From positions 1-48,809 of the forward strand of contig JACDOL010000008.1 in assembly GCA_017656165.1 (NCBI GenBank): a stretch of 48,809 nt of DNA, read 5' to 3'. Below the pieces are notes generated by a model. That model was given only the letters and a program-made list of their open reading frames with translations. It made no database searches and had not been told where the DNA came from. Positions within the stretch are counted from its first letter, which is position 1. Each line of letters opens with the position of its first letter. Source of the stretch: Desulfotomaculum sp. GTDB lineage: Bacteria; Bacillota; Desulfotomaculia; Desulfotomaculales; Desulfohalotomaculaceae. The translations under genes were made by a program, and so were the position numbers. Shown in pieces: positions 24,810 to 35,000 of this stretch.

Positions 24810-25742
24810 TTAATTTGCAGTCATTAAATTGCATACAGGTTTAAATATTATTCTTTCTAATGGTTCTTTTTCATAAATAGTTACGGCCAGCGCCAACAGA
24901 TTATTTTCATCCTTAAGCCTGACCATTTGATTTGGCTCTAGTTTTTCAGGCTTACTCATTACTCCCGGGGGATACAGCTTTGCCCCAGACAGAACTGATT
25001 TTACAGCCCTGCTTTTAACATATACTTCAGGAAATTCAGCTAAGGCAGCATCCATACTGATCAGTGCTTCTGCCGGGTCAGGCATCTGCTGAAGCTCTTC
25101 CAAAGTATAAGTTTTATCAATGGCAAACGGCCCTACTGATGTCCTAAGCAGAAAACTCATATATGCACCGGTTCCCAGTTTATCTCCAATGTCTTTACAA
25201 AGTGCACGTATATACGTTCCTTTAGAACATTTTACATCAAATAAAGCCCGGGGATGATTGCCTCCCCACCCCGTGGACCAAACAGTATTAATTCTATATA
25301 TTGTTACGGTACGAGGTTCAACATCAATTTTTTTACCCTGGCGCTGCAGTTGGTAAAGTTTTTTACCTTTTACTTTAACTGCTGAGGCCATTGGTGGTGT
25401 TTGTTTAATTCTGCCGATAAAACCTTTCAGTATATCTTCAAAGTCGTCCTGGTTTACTAATGAAGCATCTTTTATACGTACAATTTTACCTTCTGTATCC
25501 AGCGTGTCAGTAGTTATTCCTAGAGTTATTTCCGCCCGGTATTCTTTGTCAGTACCAGTTATGTACTGGGCAATTTTGGTGGCCCTGCCTACACATACAG
25601 GAAGAACACCAGCAGCAGCTGGATCCAGGGTGCCTGTGTGACCAACCTTCTTAACATTAAATAACCTGCGCACAAAATTTACAATATCATGTGATGTCAT
25701 TCCCGGAGGTTTTAATATATTTAATATGCCAGCAGTAGGCAT
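24810..25742 (-). CDS. truB: tRNA pseudouridine(55) synthase
   Basis: Converts U55 of the T-loop to pseudouridine. This 310-residue protein has KVGHTGTLDPAAAGVLPVC with the catalytic Asp (D40) and a C-terminal PUA-like domain. The ATG lies one base after the nrnA stop, with GGAGAG upstream, so the genes are coupled. Confidence 0.97.
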   Translation of the reverse strand: MPTAGILNILKPPGMTSHDIVNFVRRLFNVKKVGHTGTLDPAAAGVLPVCVGRATKIAQYITGTDKEYRAEITLGITTDTLDTEGKIVRIKDASLVNQDDFEDILKGFIGRIKQTPPMASAVKVKGKKLYQLQRQGKKIDVEPRTVTIYRINTVWSTGWGGNHPRALFDVKCSKGTYIRALCKDIGDKLGTGAYMSFLLRTSVGPFAIDKTYTLEELQQMPDPAEALISMDAALAEFPEVYVKSRAVKSVLSGAKLYPPGVMSKPEKLEPNQMVRLKDENNLLALAVTIYEKEPLERIIFKPVCNLMTAN

Positions 25743-25743
25743 T

Positions 25744-26715
25744 TTAAACTCTCCTTTTCACAGCCTCTAAAGCAGCGGATATCACTTGCTTTTGGACTTC
25801 ACTAATATCCCCTTTTAGCACACAGCCTGAAGCCCTTTTATGACCACCCCCGCCAAACTCAGAAGCTACCCGGCTTACATCAACATAGTAGTTAGAACGC
25901 ATGCTGACCTTTACTACCCCCGGTGATAACTCCCTGAAAAGCAGGGCCACTTCCACCCCTTTTATCCTCCGCGGGTAATCCACCAGTTCCTCGGTATGCT
26001 CATCTTTTGCCCCTGTTTTCTGCCTTGCTTCCCAGTCAAAATTAATCCACGCCACTTTCCCACATTCTGAAACATTTAATGTTGGAAGGGCATTTTCCAG
26101 TACTTTAAATACCTCGATGGGTTTTTCATCAAAGAGCATTTTGGAAATACGAGCTCCGTTAACCCCATATTCCAGCAGCGCTGCAGCTTTACGGTGAGTT
26201 CCTGGAGCTGTTCCTTCATATTTAAATGATCCCGTATCTGTAACAATTGCAGTGTACAAGTTTGTAGCTATATCTACATCTAAATTAATGCGCATATTTT
26301 TTAGTAAATCAAATATAATCTCACCGGTAGATGCAGCTTTTGAATCTATATAGCTGACATGAGCAAAAGGTTTTTCCACTTGATGGTGATCTATATTAAT
26401 TACTTTAATGTCCCGGTCCAGCAGTGATACAACTTCATCCCCCAACCTATCCGGCACCGAACAGTCAAGTACAACAAAAGTATCGTACACGCCATCAGGT
26501 AAACCATGATGGATCCGTTCGGCACCGGGTAAAAATTTATAAATTTCAGGAATGGGATGGGGGCTGGTAAATGTTATTTTTTTACCAATTTTTTCAAGCG
26601 CCAAGCCCAACCCTAGGGTAGAACCAATGCTGTCTCCATCAGGCATAACATGCCCCGATATAATTATGCTTTCAGCATCATATAACTCCCAGGCCACATC
26701 CTTTAAATCATTCAT
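25744..26715 (-). CDS. nrnA: Bifunctional oligoribonuclease/pAp phosphatase NrnA (DHH family)
   Basis: Degrades nano-RNAs to nucleotides and dephosphorylates pAp. The DHH motif IDHHQ (residues 116-120 counted from 26739), the metal motif GHVMPDGDSIGS and the DHHA1 signature GGGGHKRASG are present. The frame extends to a GTG at 26739, overlapping rbfA by 32 bases; the ATG at 26715 (MNDLKDVAWEL) overlaps the rbfA stop by eight bases and is preferred. The GAGGGAG upstream is 12 bases away, so the start is not certain. Confidence 0.93.
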   Translation of the reverse strand: MNDLKDVAWELYDAESIIISGHVMPDGDSIGSTLGLGLALEKIGKKITFTSPHPIPEIYKFLPGAERIHHGLPDGVYDTFVVLDCSVPDRLGDEVVSLLDRDIKVINIDHHQVEKPFAHVSYIDSKAASTGEIIFDLLKNMRINLDVDIATNLYTAIVTDTGSFKYEGTAPGTHRKAAALLEYGVNGARISKMLFDEKPIEVFKVLENALPTLNVSECGKVAWINFDWEARQKTGAKDEHTEELVDYPRRIKGVEVALLFRELSPGVVKVSMRSNYYVDVSRVASEFGGGGHKRASGCVLKGDISEVQKQVISAALEAVKRRV

Positions 26716-27070
26716 CTGCTGTATTTTCTCCCTCAGCACTAACTTCTTTCAGCTTCTTCATTATATTAACCCCGTGGCTGATAGAGTTATCCAATACAAA
26801 GTTTAACTCCGGGGTATAGCGTACTTTTATCCTTCTCCCCAAATTTGTACGGATAAACCCTTGGGCCTTTTTTAGAGCAGCCAATGTATCATGGGCCTGC
26901 TTTTCATTTCCAAGTACACTGACATAAACCTTGGCATGACGCAGATCACTAGATACTTCCACAGCAGTAACGCTGGCAAATCCGATACGCGGGTCTTTTA
27001 ATTCGTGTTGAATAATTATTGATACTTCTTTTTTTATTTCTTCAGCCAACCTTCCAGCCCGGTGTGACAT
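26708..27070 (-). CDS. rbfA: 30S ribosome-binding factor A
   Basis: This 120-residue KH-like protein helps 16S rRNA 5' end maturation and cold adaptation. The signature RAGRLAEEIKKEVSIIIQHELKDPRIGFASVTAVEVS is the standard N-terminus. It sits between infB and nrnA as in B. subtilis. Confidence 0.97.
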   Translation of the reverse strand: MSHRAGRLAEEIKKEVSIIIQHELKDPRIGFASVTAVEVSSDLRHAKVYVSVLGNEKQAHDTLAALKKAQGFIRTNLGRRIKVRYTPELNFVLDNSISHGVNIMKKLKEVSAEGENTADE

Positions 27071-27095
27071 GATACACCCCCCAGTAATATCTTAA

Positions 27096-29579
27096 CTACA
27101 GTTCTCTTTTAACTTCTTCATGTACATAAGCCTCGATATTATCACCTTCTTGAATATCATTAAATTTCTCTATAGTGATACCACATTCATATCCCTGGGC
27201 AACTTCTTTTACATCGTCTTTGAAGCGTTTTAATGAATCAATTTTCCCTTCATGAACTACAATACCGTCCCGGATAACCCTTACACCGGCATCCCGGGTA
27301 ACTTTTCCTTCTGTCACATAACAGCCGGCAATGGTTCCAATCTTGGATACCTTGAAAGTTTTTCGTACTTCCAACCGTCCAATAACAACTTCTTTGTACT
27401 CGGGTTCCAGCAGACCGCTCATAGCTGCTTTTATATCTTCTATAACATCATATATTACCCGGTATGTTCTAACATCAACTTTTTCCATTTCAGCAGCTTT
27501 ACGGGCATTTACGTCAGGTCTTACATTAAAACCGATTACAATGGCATTTGAGGCTGAAGCAAGCATAATATCTGTTTCGGTAATAGCACCAACACCACCG
27601 TGCACTACAGTAACTTTGACTTCTTCATTTGACAAGTTGTTAATGGCTTGTGTTAATGCTTCCACAGAACCTTGAACGTCAGCTTTTATTACAATGGGCA
27701 GATCTTTAACTTTGCCTTCTTGAATACTCTTAAACAGGTCATCCAGTGAAAGCTTGGCACCCTTCTTATGTTCTTCTTCTTTTTTCCTGTTAATTCTCTG
27801 CTCTGCCACCTGGCGGGCAATTTTTTCATCATCGACAGCCACAAAAACATCCCCGGCTTCCGGTACACTGTTCAAACCAAGAACCTCAACAGGAGTTGAT
27901 GGTTCAGCCTCTTTTATACGTCTGCCCATGTAATCCATCATGGCGCGAACGCGGCCATGTGCAGTGCCGGCCACTATTGGATCTCCCACCTTGAGGGTAC
28001 CATTTTGTACCAGGACAGTGGCCACAGGACCACGCCCTTTGTCCAGTTCAGCCTCTATTACTGTTCCCCGCGCGTTTCTATTGGGGTTAGCTTTTAATTC
28101 TGATATTTCTGCCACCAGGAGTATCATTTCCAGCAGTTCTTCTAAGCCGGTACGTTTAACTGCTGAAACCTCTACACTGATTACGTCACCGCCCCATTGT
28201 TCAACCACAAGACCATGCTGGGCAAGTTCTTGACGTACACGATCAGGATTGGCATCTGGTTTATCTATTTTGTTAATAGCCACAATAATTGGCACGTCTG
28301 CAGCCTTGGCGTGATTTATTGCTTCTATAGTCTGGGGCATTACACCATCATCCGCCGCTACTACAAGAATAGCAATGTCAGTCACCTTAGCCCCTCTAGC
28401 CCGCATGGCTGTAAAAGCAGCGTGCCCAGGTGTATCCAGGAAAGTTATTTTCTTACCATCTTTTTCAACCTGGTAAGCACCGATATGCTGTGTAATACCG
28501 CCTGCCTCAGTGGCAGTCACTTTAGTTTTACGAATTGCATCCAAAAGTGAAGTCTTACCATGGTCAACGTGCCCCATGACCGTTACCACTGGAGGACGGG
28601 GCTGAAGATTTTCTTCGTCATCTTCCGGTTCAGCCATAATAGTTTCTTCAATGTTTTCTTCTTGTTTTATATTTACTTCATAGCCAAACTCATTGGCCAC
28701 CAGCGTTGCAGTGTCGCTGTCAATTTCTTGGTTAATGGTGGCCATTACGCCTAATCCCATTAAAGTTTTAATCACATCGGCCGCTGTTAGGCGCAGTTTC
28801 TCAGCCAGTTCCTGTACAGTAATAGATTCCCCAATGGTAATGGGTTTCTTTTCAGCCGGCTGACCAGGCATTTGTTTTTGTTTTTCTTTATCTTTTTCTT
28901 TGTTCTTTTTCTGCTGCCTTCTCTGATGCTGTTTTCTTAGTTTTTTATCCTGTTCCCGCCTGTCCTGTTCTTCTAACCAGCGGTCCCTGCTGGTAAAGTT
29001 GCTGTCTTTAATCCGCTGCTCGTTTCTAGGTCTTTCCTGTGCTTTAGCTTTCGCCTGGGCACTGACCACAGGGTCCATCTTTGGAATAGAGATTTGTTTA
29101 TCTTTTTGTGATACATTTTTACCGCGGCTGCCCTGCCTGTCTTTACCCTTACCTTGAGGTTTCCCATGTAATTTTTTGCCCTGCGGTTTGGCCTGGTGAG
29201 GCTTGCCCTGCGGTCGATTTCCTGGTCCTTTACCCTGCTGGCGGCCATTTTTCTGCCTGTTATTTTTCTGTACTTCATTTTTCTTAGACTTAACCTGTTC
29301 TTTTCTTTCATCATAACGGCGGTCCGGGGGCCGGGAAGGAACCCTGTCAACTACGCCCGGTCCCCTGTCATAATTTCTTTTCCCTTTAGGCTGTTTTTTA
29401 CTCTTTGGAGCTGTTTTCTTAGCAGGTGATAACTGGCTTCTTAGTTTATCAGCATACTGTTCCTCCACCATGCTGAGCGGTGACTTAACTTCAAGTCCCC
29501 ATTCATTTAGACGTTTCATAACCTCTTTGCTCTCTATGTTTAACTCTTTGGCAAGTTCATGCACTCTCTTTTTTGTCAT
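27096..29579 (-). CDS. infB: Translation initiation factor IF-2
   Basis: This GTPase brings initiator tRNA to the 30S subunit. The 827 residues include a small N-terminal IF2N domain (1-45), a long basic linker (about 50-245) rich in Lys, Gln, Gly and Pro with GKPQGK-type repeats, a second IF2N domain (about 250-300), and the G domain with GHVDHGKT (336-343), DTPGHAAF and NKID. C-terminal IF2 domains II-IV follow. The linker is low complexity and likely disordered. The factor-recycling order ylxQ-infB-rbfA is the classical one. Confidence 0.98.
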   Translation of the reverse strand: MTKKRVHELAKELNIESKEVMKRLNEWGLEVKSPLSMVEEQYADKLRSQLSPAKKTAPKSKKQPKGKRNYDRGPGVVDRVPSRPPDRRYDERKEQVKSKKNEVQKNNRQKNGRQQGKGPGNRPQGKPHQAKPQGKKLHGKPQGKGKDRQGSRGKNVSQKDKQISIPKMDPVVSAQAKAKAQERPRNEQRIKDSNFTSRDRWLEEQDRREQDKKLRKQHQRRQQKKNKEKDKEKQKQMPGQPAEKKPITIGESITVQELAEKLRLTAADVIKTLMGLGVMATINQEIDSDTATLVANEFGYEVNIKQEENIEETIMAEPEDDEENLQPRPPVVTVMGHVDHGKTSLLDAIRKTKVTATEAGGITQHIGAYQVEKDGKKITFLDTPGHAAFTAMRARGAKVTDIAILVVAADDGVMPQTIEAINHAKAADVPIIVAINKIDKPDANPDRVRQELAQHGLVVEQWGGDVISVEVSAVKRTGLEELLEMILLVAEISELKANPNRNARGTVIEAELDKGRGPVATVLVQNGTLKVGDPIVAGTAHGRVRAMMDYMGRRIKEAEPSTPVEVLGLNSVPEAGDVFVAVDDEKIARQVAEQRINRKKEEEHKKGAKLSLDDLFKSIQEGKVKDLPIVIKADVQGSVEALTQAINNLSNEEVKVTVVHGGVGAITETDIMLASASNAIVIGFNVRPDVNARKAAEMEKVDVRTYRVIYDVIEDIKAAMSGLLEPEYKEVVIGRLEVRKTFKVSKIGTIAGCYVTEGKVTRDAGVRVIRDGIVVHEGKIDSLKRFKDDVKEVAQGYECGITIEKFNDIQEGDNIEAYVHEEVKREL

Positions 29580-29612
29580 ATATCCACCTCCGTATAATTG
29601 GCGGGCAGGAGC

Positions 29613-29924
29613 TTACGCCTCTCCCCTTTCCAGTACATCAATGATACTGCGGGCAAAGTTTTCATCAATTACTGCTAATGCTGCCCTGGGAGACTTGCCC
29701 ACCGACCAGCCAAGCTCGCTCTTAGTACCAGCTTCATAAACAGGAATATTTCTTGCTTTTGTTATATGATAATAGTCATTTTTTGTTCTTTCGGAAGCAT
29801 CGACCGCCAATAAAACAACGAAAGCTTTTTGCTCTGAAATAGCATTTCTTACCTGCACATCACCTGAAAAAACTTTACCAGCTCTTTGTGCAAGCCCTAA
29901 CAAGGCGGCAGTTTTCTTATTCAT
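29613..29924 (-). CDS. ylxQ: YlxQ, L7Ae/L30e-family RNA-binding protein
   Basis: This 103-residue protein begins MNKKTAALLGLAQRAGKVFSG and has the L7Ae fold with VVLLAVDASERTK and a basic AGTKSELG loop. L7Ae-type proteins bind kink-turn RNA; the role of YlxQ is not settled. Its start overlaps the end of ylxR by eight bases, so the two are translationally coupled. Confidence 0.94.
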   Translation of the reverse strand: MNKKTAALLGLAQRAGKVFSGDVQVRNAISEQKAFVVLLAVDASERTKNDYYHITKARNIPVYEAGTKSELGWSVGKSPRAALAVIDENFARSIIDVLERGEA

Positions 29925-30192
29925 TAATCTTACTCAGCTCCTGTTTCAGCTTTTCGTAAACATCACTGCCTACACTATGTTTTAGGGCCTTTTCCAATCG
30001 TTTGCCTTTCATTGCTTTGTCCAAGCAGTCCTGCTGGGAACAAATATAAGCACCACGCCCGTTTTTTTTCCCTGTTGGGTCAATTTCAATTGTATTTTCG
30101 GGGGTGCGCACTATGCGTATAAGCTCTTTCTTGGGTTTCATTTCCTGACATCCCACACACATGCGCATTGGCTTTTTCTTTACCTTCGGCAA
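29917..30192 (-). CDS. ylxR: YlxR (RnpM), RNA-binding protein
   Basis: This 91-residue basic protein has the YlxR signature CVGCQEMKPKKELIRIV and GRGAYIC. It has been described in B. subtilis as a modulator of RNase P. TTG start at 30192 with GGGGGG upstream. Lies between nusA and ylxQ, the invariant order. Confidence 0.95.
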   Translation of the reverse strand: MPKVKKKPMRMCVGCQEMKPKKELIRIVRTPENTIEIDPTGKKNGRGAYICSQQDCLDKAMKGKRLEKALKHSVGSDVYEKLKQELSKINE

Positions 30193-30209
30193 AGCAGTCC
30201 CCCCTATCT

Positions 30210-31391
30210 TTATAAATCATCTTCTGTCTTGTTTAAAATATCTTCACCTGCATATTCTTCCAGGCTCTCTTCACCATCGCTGTCAATATAATCATCTATA
30301 TAATCTTCAACATCATCACTGTCATAGTACTCCCCACTGTCATAACCAGGGTATAATTCTTTCATCTGTGATTCACTCTTAATATCAATCTTCCAACCTG
30401 TTAATTTAGCAGCCAACCTGGCATTTTGTCCCTCTTTCCCAATGGCCAGTGAAAGCTGATAGTCAGGTACAATCACCCGCGCTACTTTTTCATCCTCCCA
30501 AACTTCCACTGCAACCACTTTAGCAGGAGATAAGGAGTTGGCTACAAACTTTGAGGGATCGGAATCGTATTTAACTATATCTATTTTTTCACCATTTAGC
30601 TCGTTTACAATGTTCTGAACCCTCATTCCTTTGGGACCAACACAGGCACCCACCGGGTCAACATTTTCATCCTTGGAGAATACTGCTATTTTAGAACGCT
30701 GACCCGCTTCCCTGGCTACAGAAATTAATTCTACAACACCTTCCTGCAGCTCAGGTACTTCCAGCTCAAACAGCCGCTTCAGCAGACCAGGGTGTGTACG
30801 GGATACAAGAATTTGCGGACCCTTTGTGGTTTTACGAACTTCTGTTATATAAGTTTTAATTCTTTTTCCCTGCTTGTACTCTTCATTAGGCATTTGCTCT
30901 GAAGGAGCAAGTACAGCTTCAGTCTTACCCAGTTCAATGTATACGGTGCGCTGCTCAATCCTTTGTATAATACCGGTAATAATGTCTCCTTCCCGGTTTA
31001 TAAAATCTTCATAAATAACATTTCTTTCAGCTTCCCGGATTCGCTGAACTACCACTTGTTTTGCAGTCTGGGCTGCTATACGTCCAAAGTCCTTTGGTGT
31101 TACCTCCAGTTCCACAACATCGCCCAGGCTGTAATTTGGATCAATGGCCTGGGCGTCAGCAAGAGATATCTCTAACCTGTCATCATTAACTTCATCAACA
31201 ACTTTTAGCTGAGAAAAAACTTTAAAATCCCCTGTTTCGCGGTCAATAATTACCTTAGCGTTTTGGGCAGAGCCAAAATTACGCTTGTAGGCAGAGAGCA
31301 GCGCTGCCTCAATGGCTTCCAGCAGAACATCAACTGAAATCCCCTTTTCTTTTTCCAGGTCATATAATGCTTCTAAAAACTCAGTATTCAT
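30210..31391 (-). CDS. nusA: Transcription termination/antitermination factor NusA
   Basis: This 393-residue RNA-polymerase-associated factor has an N-terminal domain (1-125), an S1 domain with GDIITGIIQRIEQRTVYIELG (about 135-200) and two KH domains with GACVGPKGMRVQNIV and LAIGKEGQNARLAAKLTG. The last 45 residues are a strongly acidic tail rich in Asp, Glu and Tyr (YDSDDVEDYIDDYIDSDGEE). Gram-positive NusA is normally near 370 residues, so this tail is an addition of about 25-40 residues. Confidence 0.97.
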   Translation of the reverse strand: MNTEFLEALYDLEKEKGISVDVLLEAIEAALLSAYKRNFGSAQNAKVIIDRETGDFKVFSQLKVVDEVNDDRLEISLADAQAIDPNYSLGDVVELEVTPKDFGRIAAQTAKQVVVQRIREAERNVIYEDFINREGDIITGIIQRIEQRTVYIELGKTEAVLAPSEQMPNEEYKQGKRIKTYITEVRKTTKGPQILVSRTHPGLLKRLFELEVPELQEGVVELISVAREAGQRSKIAVFSKDENVDPVGACVGPKGMRVQNIVNELNGEKIDIVKYDSDPSKFVANSLSPAKVVAVEVWEDEKVARVIVPDYQLSLAIGKEGQNARLAAKLTGWKIDIKSESQMKELYPGYDSGEYYDSDDVEDYIDDYIDSDGEESLEEYAGEDILNKTEDDL

Positions 31392-31413
31392 TTGTTGATC
31401 CTCCTAAAACAAT

Positions 31414-31878
31414 TCAAAATTCTACTGCTAGCTTTGCCGAAGCAATTTTATCCCTTGGAATTATAATTTCCATACCAGTGTCTAATTCCAGCTTTACTCC
31501 TTCCTCCGTTAACCCCTGCAGCTGACCGGTAAATTTCTTTGTACCGTTTATAGGAGTATATGTACTTACCGCAACCAGCCTGCCGCTGAACCGTTGAAAA
31601 TCCTCATCCTTTTTTAATGGTCTTTCAATGCCAGGTGAAGATACCTCCAAGATGTAAGAATGCGGGATGGGGTCTTTTTCATCAAGAATCTTATCCAAAC
31701 GCTCAGATACAGCCTGGCAGTCATCTAAATCTACACCGCCAGGTTTATCAATATAAACACGTAAATACCACTGCGCCCCTTCTTTTACAAATTCCACTTC
31801 AACAAGTTCTAGGTTCATTGATTCAACAATAGGTTTAGTAAAATCTTCAACTTGTCCAGCTATTTTTGACTTACCCAT
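31414..31878 (-). CDS. rimP: Ribosome maturation factor RimP
   Basis: This 154-residue protein helps assemble the 30S subunit. The RimP pattern LELVEVEFVKEGAQWYLRVYIDKPGGVDLDDC is seen near the N-terminus and SPGIERPLKKDEDF at the centre. First gene of the rimP-nusA-infB block. ATG with GAGGAGG upstream. Confidence 0.96.
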   Translation of the reverse strand: MGKSKIAGQVEDFTKPIVESMNLELVEVEFVKEGAQWYLRVYIDKPGGVDLDDCQAVSERLDKILDEKDPIPHSYILEVSSPGIERPLKKDEDFQRFSGRLVAVSTYTPINGTKKFTGQLQGLTEEGVKLELDTGMEIIIPRDKIASAKLAVEF

Positions 31879-31907
31879 TTAATCGGGGCCTCCTCATAAA
31901 ACTCTTT

Positions 31908-31941
31908 AAAATAATAGGAAAGAGTGGGGACAGCCCACTCT
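31908..31941 (-). terminator. Hairpin between polC and rimP (terminator or attenuator)
   Basis: AGAGTGGG (31921-31928) pairs with CCCACTCT (31934-31941), followed on the minus strand by TTCCTATTATTTT. The stem is strong but the T-run is broken. It sits 158 bases past the polC stop and 43 before rimP, so it may end polC transcripts or attenuate entry into rimP-nusA-infB. Confidence 0.5.
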
Positions 31942-32098
31942 CCATTAACAGCATTTCCATAAAATTTAACCAAAGTTAGTATATCACAACACCCAACAAA
32001 TGACAAGTAAAATGTCTACGGTGCTTGTATTTGTAAATATGCCCACTCTTACACTACTTTATACATTATCCTGCACGCAGTTTTATTCAACCAATTTA

Positions 32099-35000
32099 CT
32101 AAAACAAGCTTAACTGGTTGGTTTCCTCCATTCCCTCTAAACAGCCGTGCTGTTGAAGTACCTCTATTACAGTTTTAGACACCTTAGCCCTGGTGCGCAG
32201 GTCTTCTATTGAAGTAAATGGAGCTTCTTCCCTGGCCTTAACAATGCTTAAAGCGGCAGACTGGCCAACACCTTGAAGGGCTGCCAAGGGAGGTAAAAGC
32301 TTTTTCCCCTTAATTAGAAACTTTGTGTTATCAGAATCCTGCAGGCTTACCCTTTTAAATTCCAGCCCCCTGGCATACATCTCCAAGGCCACTTCTAAAA
32401 TGGTAAGTAAACTTTTTTCTTTAGGCGAAGCTGCCGTTCCCTTATTTTCTATCTCTTCAATGGCACGCAATACTGCCTGTTTGCCCTTTACAATTAATTC
32501 AGCATCAAAATCATCTGCCCTAACGGTAAAATAAGTGGCATAAAACGCTTCAGGGTAATTAACCTTAAACCAGGCAATACGAAACGCCATCATTACATAA
32601 GCAACCGCATGAGCCTTGGGAAACATGTATTTGATCTTGCGGCATGATTCTATGTACCACTCGGGCACATCGTGTTCTCTCATTAAATCTGCTTCTTCAT
32701 CCGTCAGCCCTTTACCCTTACGTACTTTTTCCATTATTTTAAAGGCCCTTTTTGGAGGTAGGCCTTTGTGTATAAGATAAATCATAATATCGTCCCGGGC
32801 AGAAATAGCTTCTGACAGCTGGCATATACCAGCTTTAATTAAATCTTGGGCGTTATTAAGCCAAACATCAGTACCGTGAGAAAAACCGGAGATTCTTACC
32901 AGTTCACTAAAAGTTGATGGCTTGGTGTCTACCAGCATCTGTCGAACAAATTTTGTTCCAAATTCAGGAATACCATATGTTCCAACCTGTGATCTAATTT
33001 CTTCAGGGCTTACTCCCAGCACCTCCGTCCCTGAAAATAGTGCTAGGGTATCTTTATCATCCAGCGGAATGCTTTTTGCGTTAACCCCCGTTAAGTCTTC
33101 CAGCATTTTAATAACCGTGGGATCATCATGTCCCAAGATATCCAATTTTACCAGGCAGTCATGAATGGCATGGTAATCAAAGTGAGTTGTAATAATACCG
33201 CTCTTTTTATCATCGGCCGGGTGCTGCAGGGGGGTAACATCATGAACATCTACATTTTTGGGCACTACCATTACTCCGCCGGGGTGCTGTCCTGTTGTAC
33301 GTTTTACCCCAGTACATCCAGTCACCAGGCGTTTAATTTCCGCCTCCCGTTTTACAAGGCCCCTCTCATCAAGGTATTTTTTAACGAAACCGTAAGCAGT
33401 CTTCTCGGCAATGGTGCCAATGGTTCCGGCTTTAAAAACATTATCCTTGCCAAACAATACTTCCGTGTACTTTTGTGCCTTTGATTGATACTCACCGGAA
33501 AAATTCAAATCAATATCAGGAACTTTATCCCCATCAAATCCCAGGAAAACTTCAAAAGGAATATCCTGCCCATCTTTAACCAGTTTCGTGCCGCACTTAG
33601 GACAGTCCTTATCGGGCATGTCAGCACCACAGGCATAACTTCCGTCCAGTATAAATTCACTGTACTTGCACTTGGTACACCGGTAGTGGGCAGGAAGAGG
33701 GTTTACTTCTGTTATTCCTGTCAAAGTAGCTACCAATGATGATCCCACTGATCCCCTGGAACCAACCAGGTAACCATCTTCATTGGATTTTTTAACCAGT
33801 TTATGGGCTATTAGGTACAGAACTGCAAAACCATTGCCTATAATGGATTTAAGCTCTTTATCTAATCTCTCTTTAACCACTTCAGGAAGGGGATCCCCGT
33901 AAAGTTCCTTGGCTCTTTTTTCTGACATTTCGGTAATTTGCTGTTCTGCCCCTTCAATTTCCGGGGGATATGTTTCTTTGGGTACAGGATCTAATTTTTC
34001 CACCATATCACTAATTTTACGGGGATTGGCCACCACAACTTCATAAGCTGCCTGTTCACCTAAATATGAAAACTCTGACAGCATTTCATCAGTTGTCTTA
34101 AAATACAGCGGAGGCTGCTTTTCAGCATCATCGAATCCTTTTCCCGCCATTAAGATCCGCCTGTAAACCTCATCTTCCGGGTTAAGAAAATGCACATCGC
34201 CGGTGGCCACAACTGGCTTATTTAGTTTTTTCCCCAGTTTATAAATCTTTAAATATATCTGCTTTAGCTGCTCAATATCTTTTAACTGACCGCTGTCTAC
34301 CAGGAAACTGCTGTTGCCCAGGGGTTGGATTTCCAAGTAATCATAAAATGATGCAATTTCTTCAATTTTTTCTTCCGGCATTCCCGACATTATAGCGCGG
34401 AAAAGCTCCCCTGCCTCACAGGCGGATCCTATAATCAGTCCATCACGGTAAGAGGATAACAAGCTCTTGGGAATCCTGGGATTGCGGTAGTAATATTTTA
34501 AGTGAGAGAATGTGATCAGCTTGTATAAATTTTTTAAGCCCTTCTTGTTTACAGCTAGAATAGTTACGTGATTGGACTTTAATTTATCAAGGCTGCCGCT
34601 GCCGGTTAAATTGTTTATTTCTGCTGCTTTGTTCAGCCCTCTATCACTGCATTGTTTTAAAAATATTTTGAGCAGTTCTGCCGCAGCAGCGGCATCATCA
34701 ACAGCACGATGATGGTTCTGCAAAGAAATGTCAAATTCTTTACAAAGAGTATTTAATTTATGATTTTTTAACCCTGGGTGCAGGGCACGGGCAAGGGTCA
34801 TAGTATCCAAGACAGGATTATCAATTATGATGTCCAATAACCTGCTAAAATGAACCCTGATAAACCCTACATCAAAGGATGCGTTATGAGCCACCAGCAC
34901 TGCTTTTCCAATAAAATTGTAAAATTCTTTTAATGCTTTTTCTGCTGCAGGTGCATCCTTCAGCATATCATCATTAATACCGGTAAGTTCAATTATTTCT

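Noticed and set aside
28973-29350. A 125-codon minus-strand frame within infB
   Set aside because: It is an alternative frame of the low-complexity basic linker of IF-2; Lys/Arg-rich repeats keep it open.
33922-34150. A frameshift or split in polC
   Set aside because: The 1422-codon frame is continuous, of normal length, and carries every expected domain.
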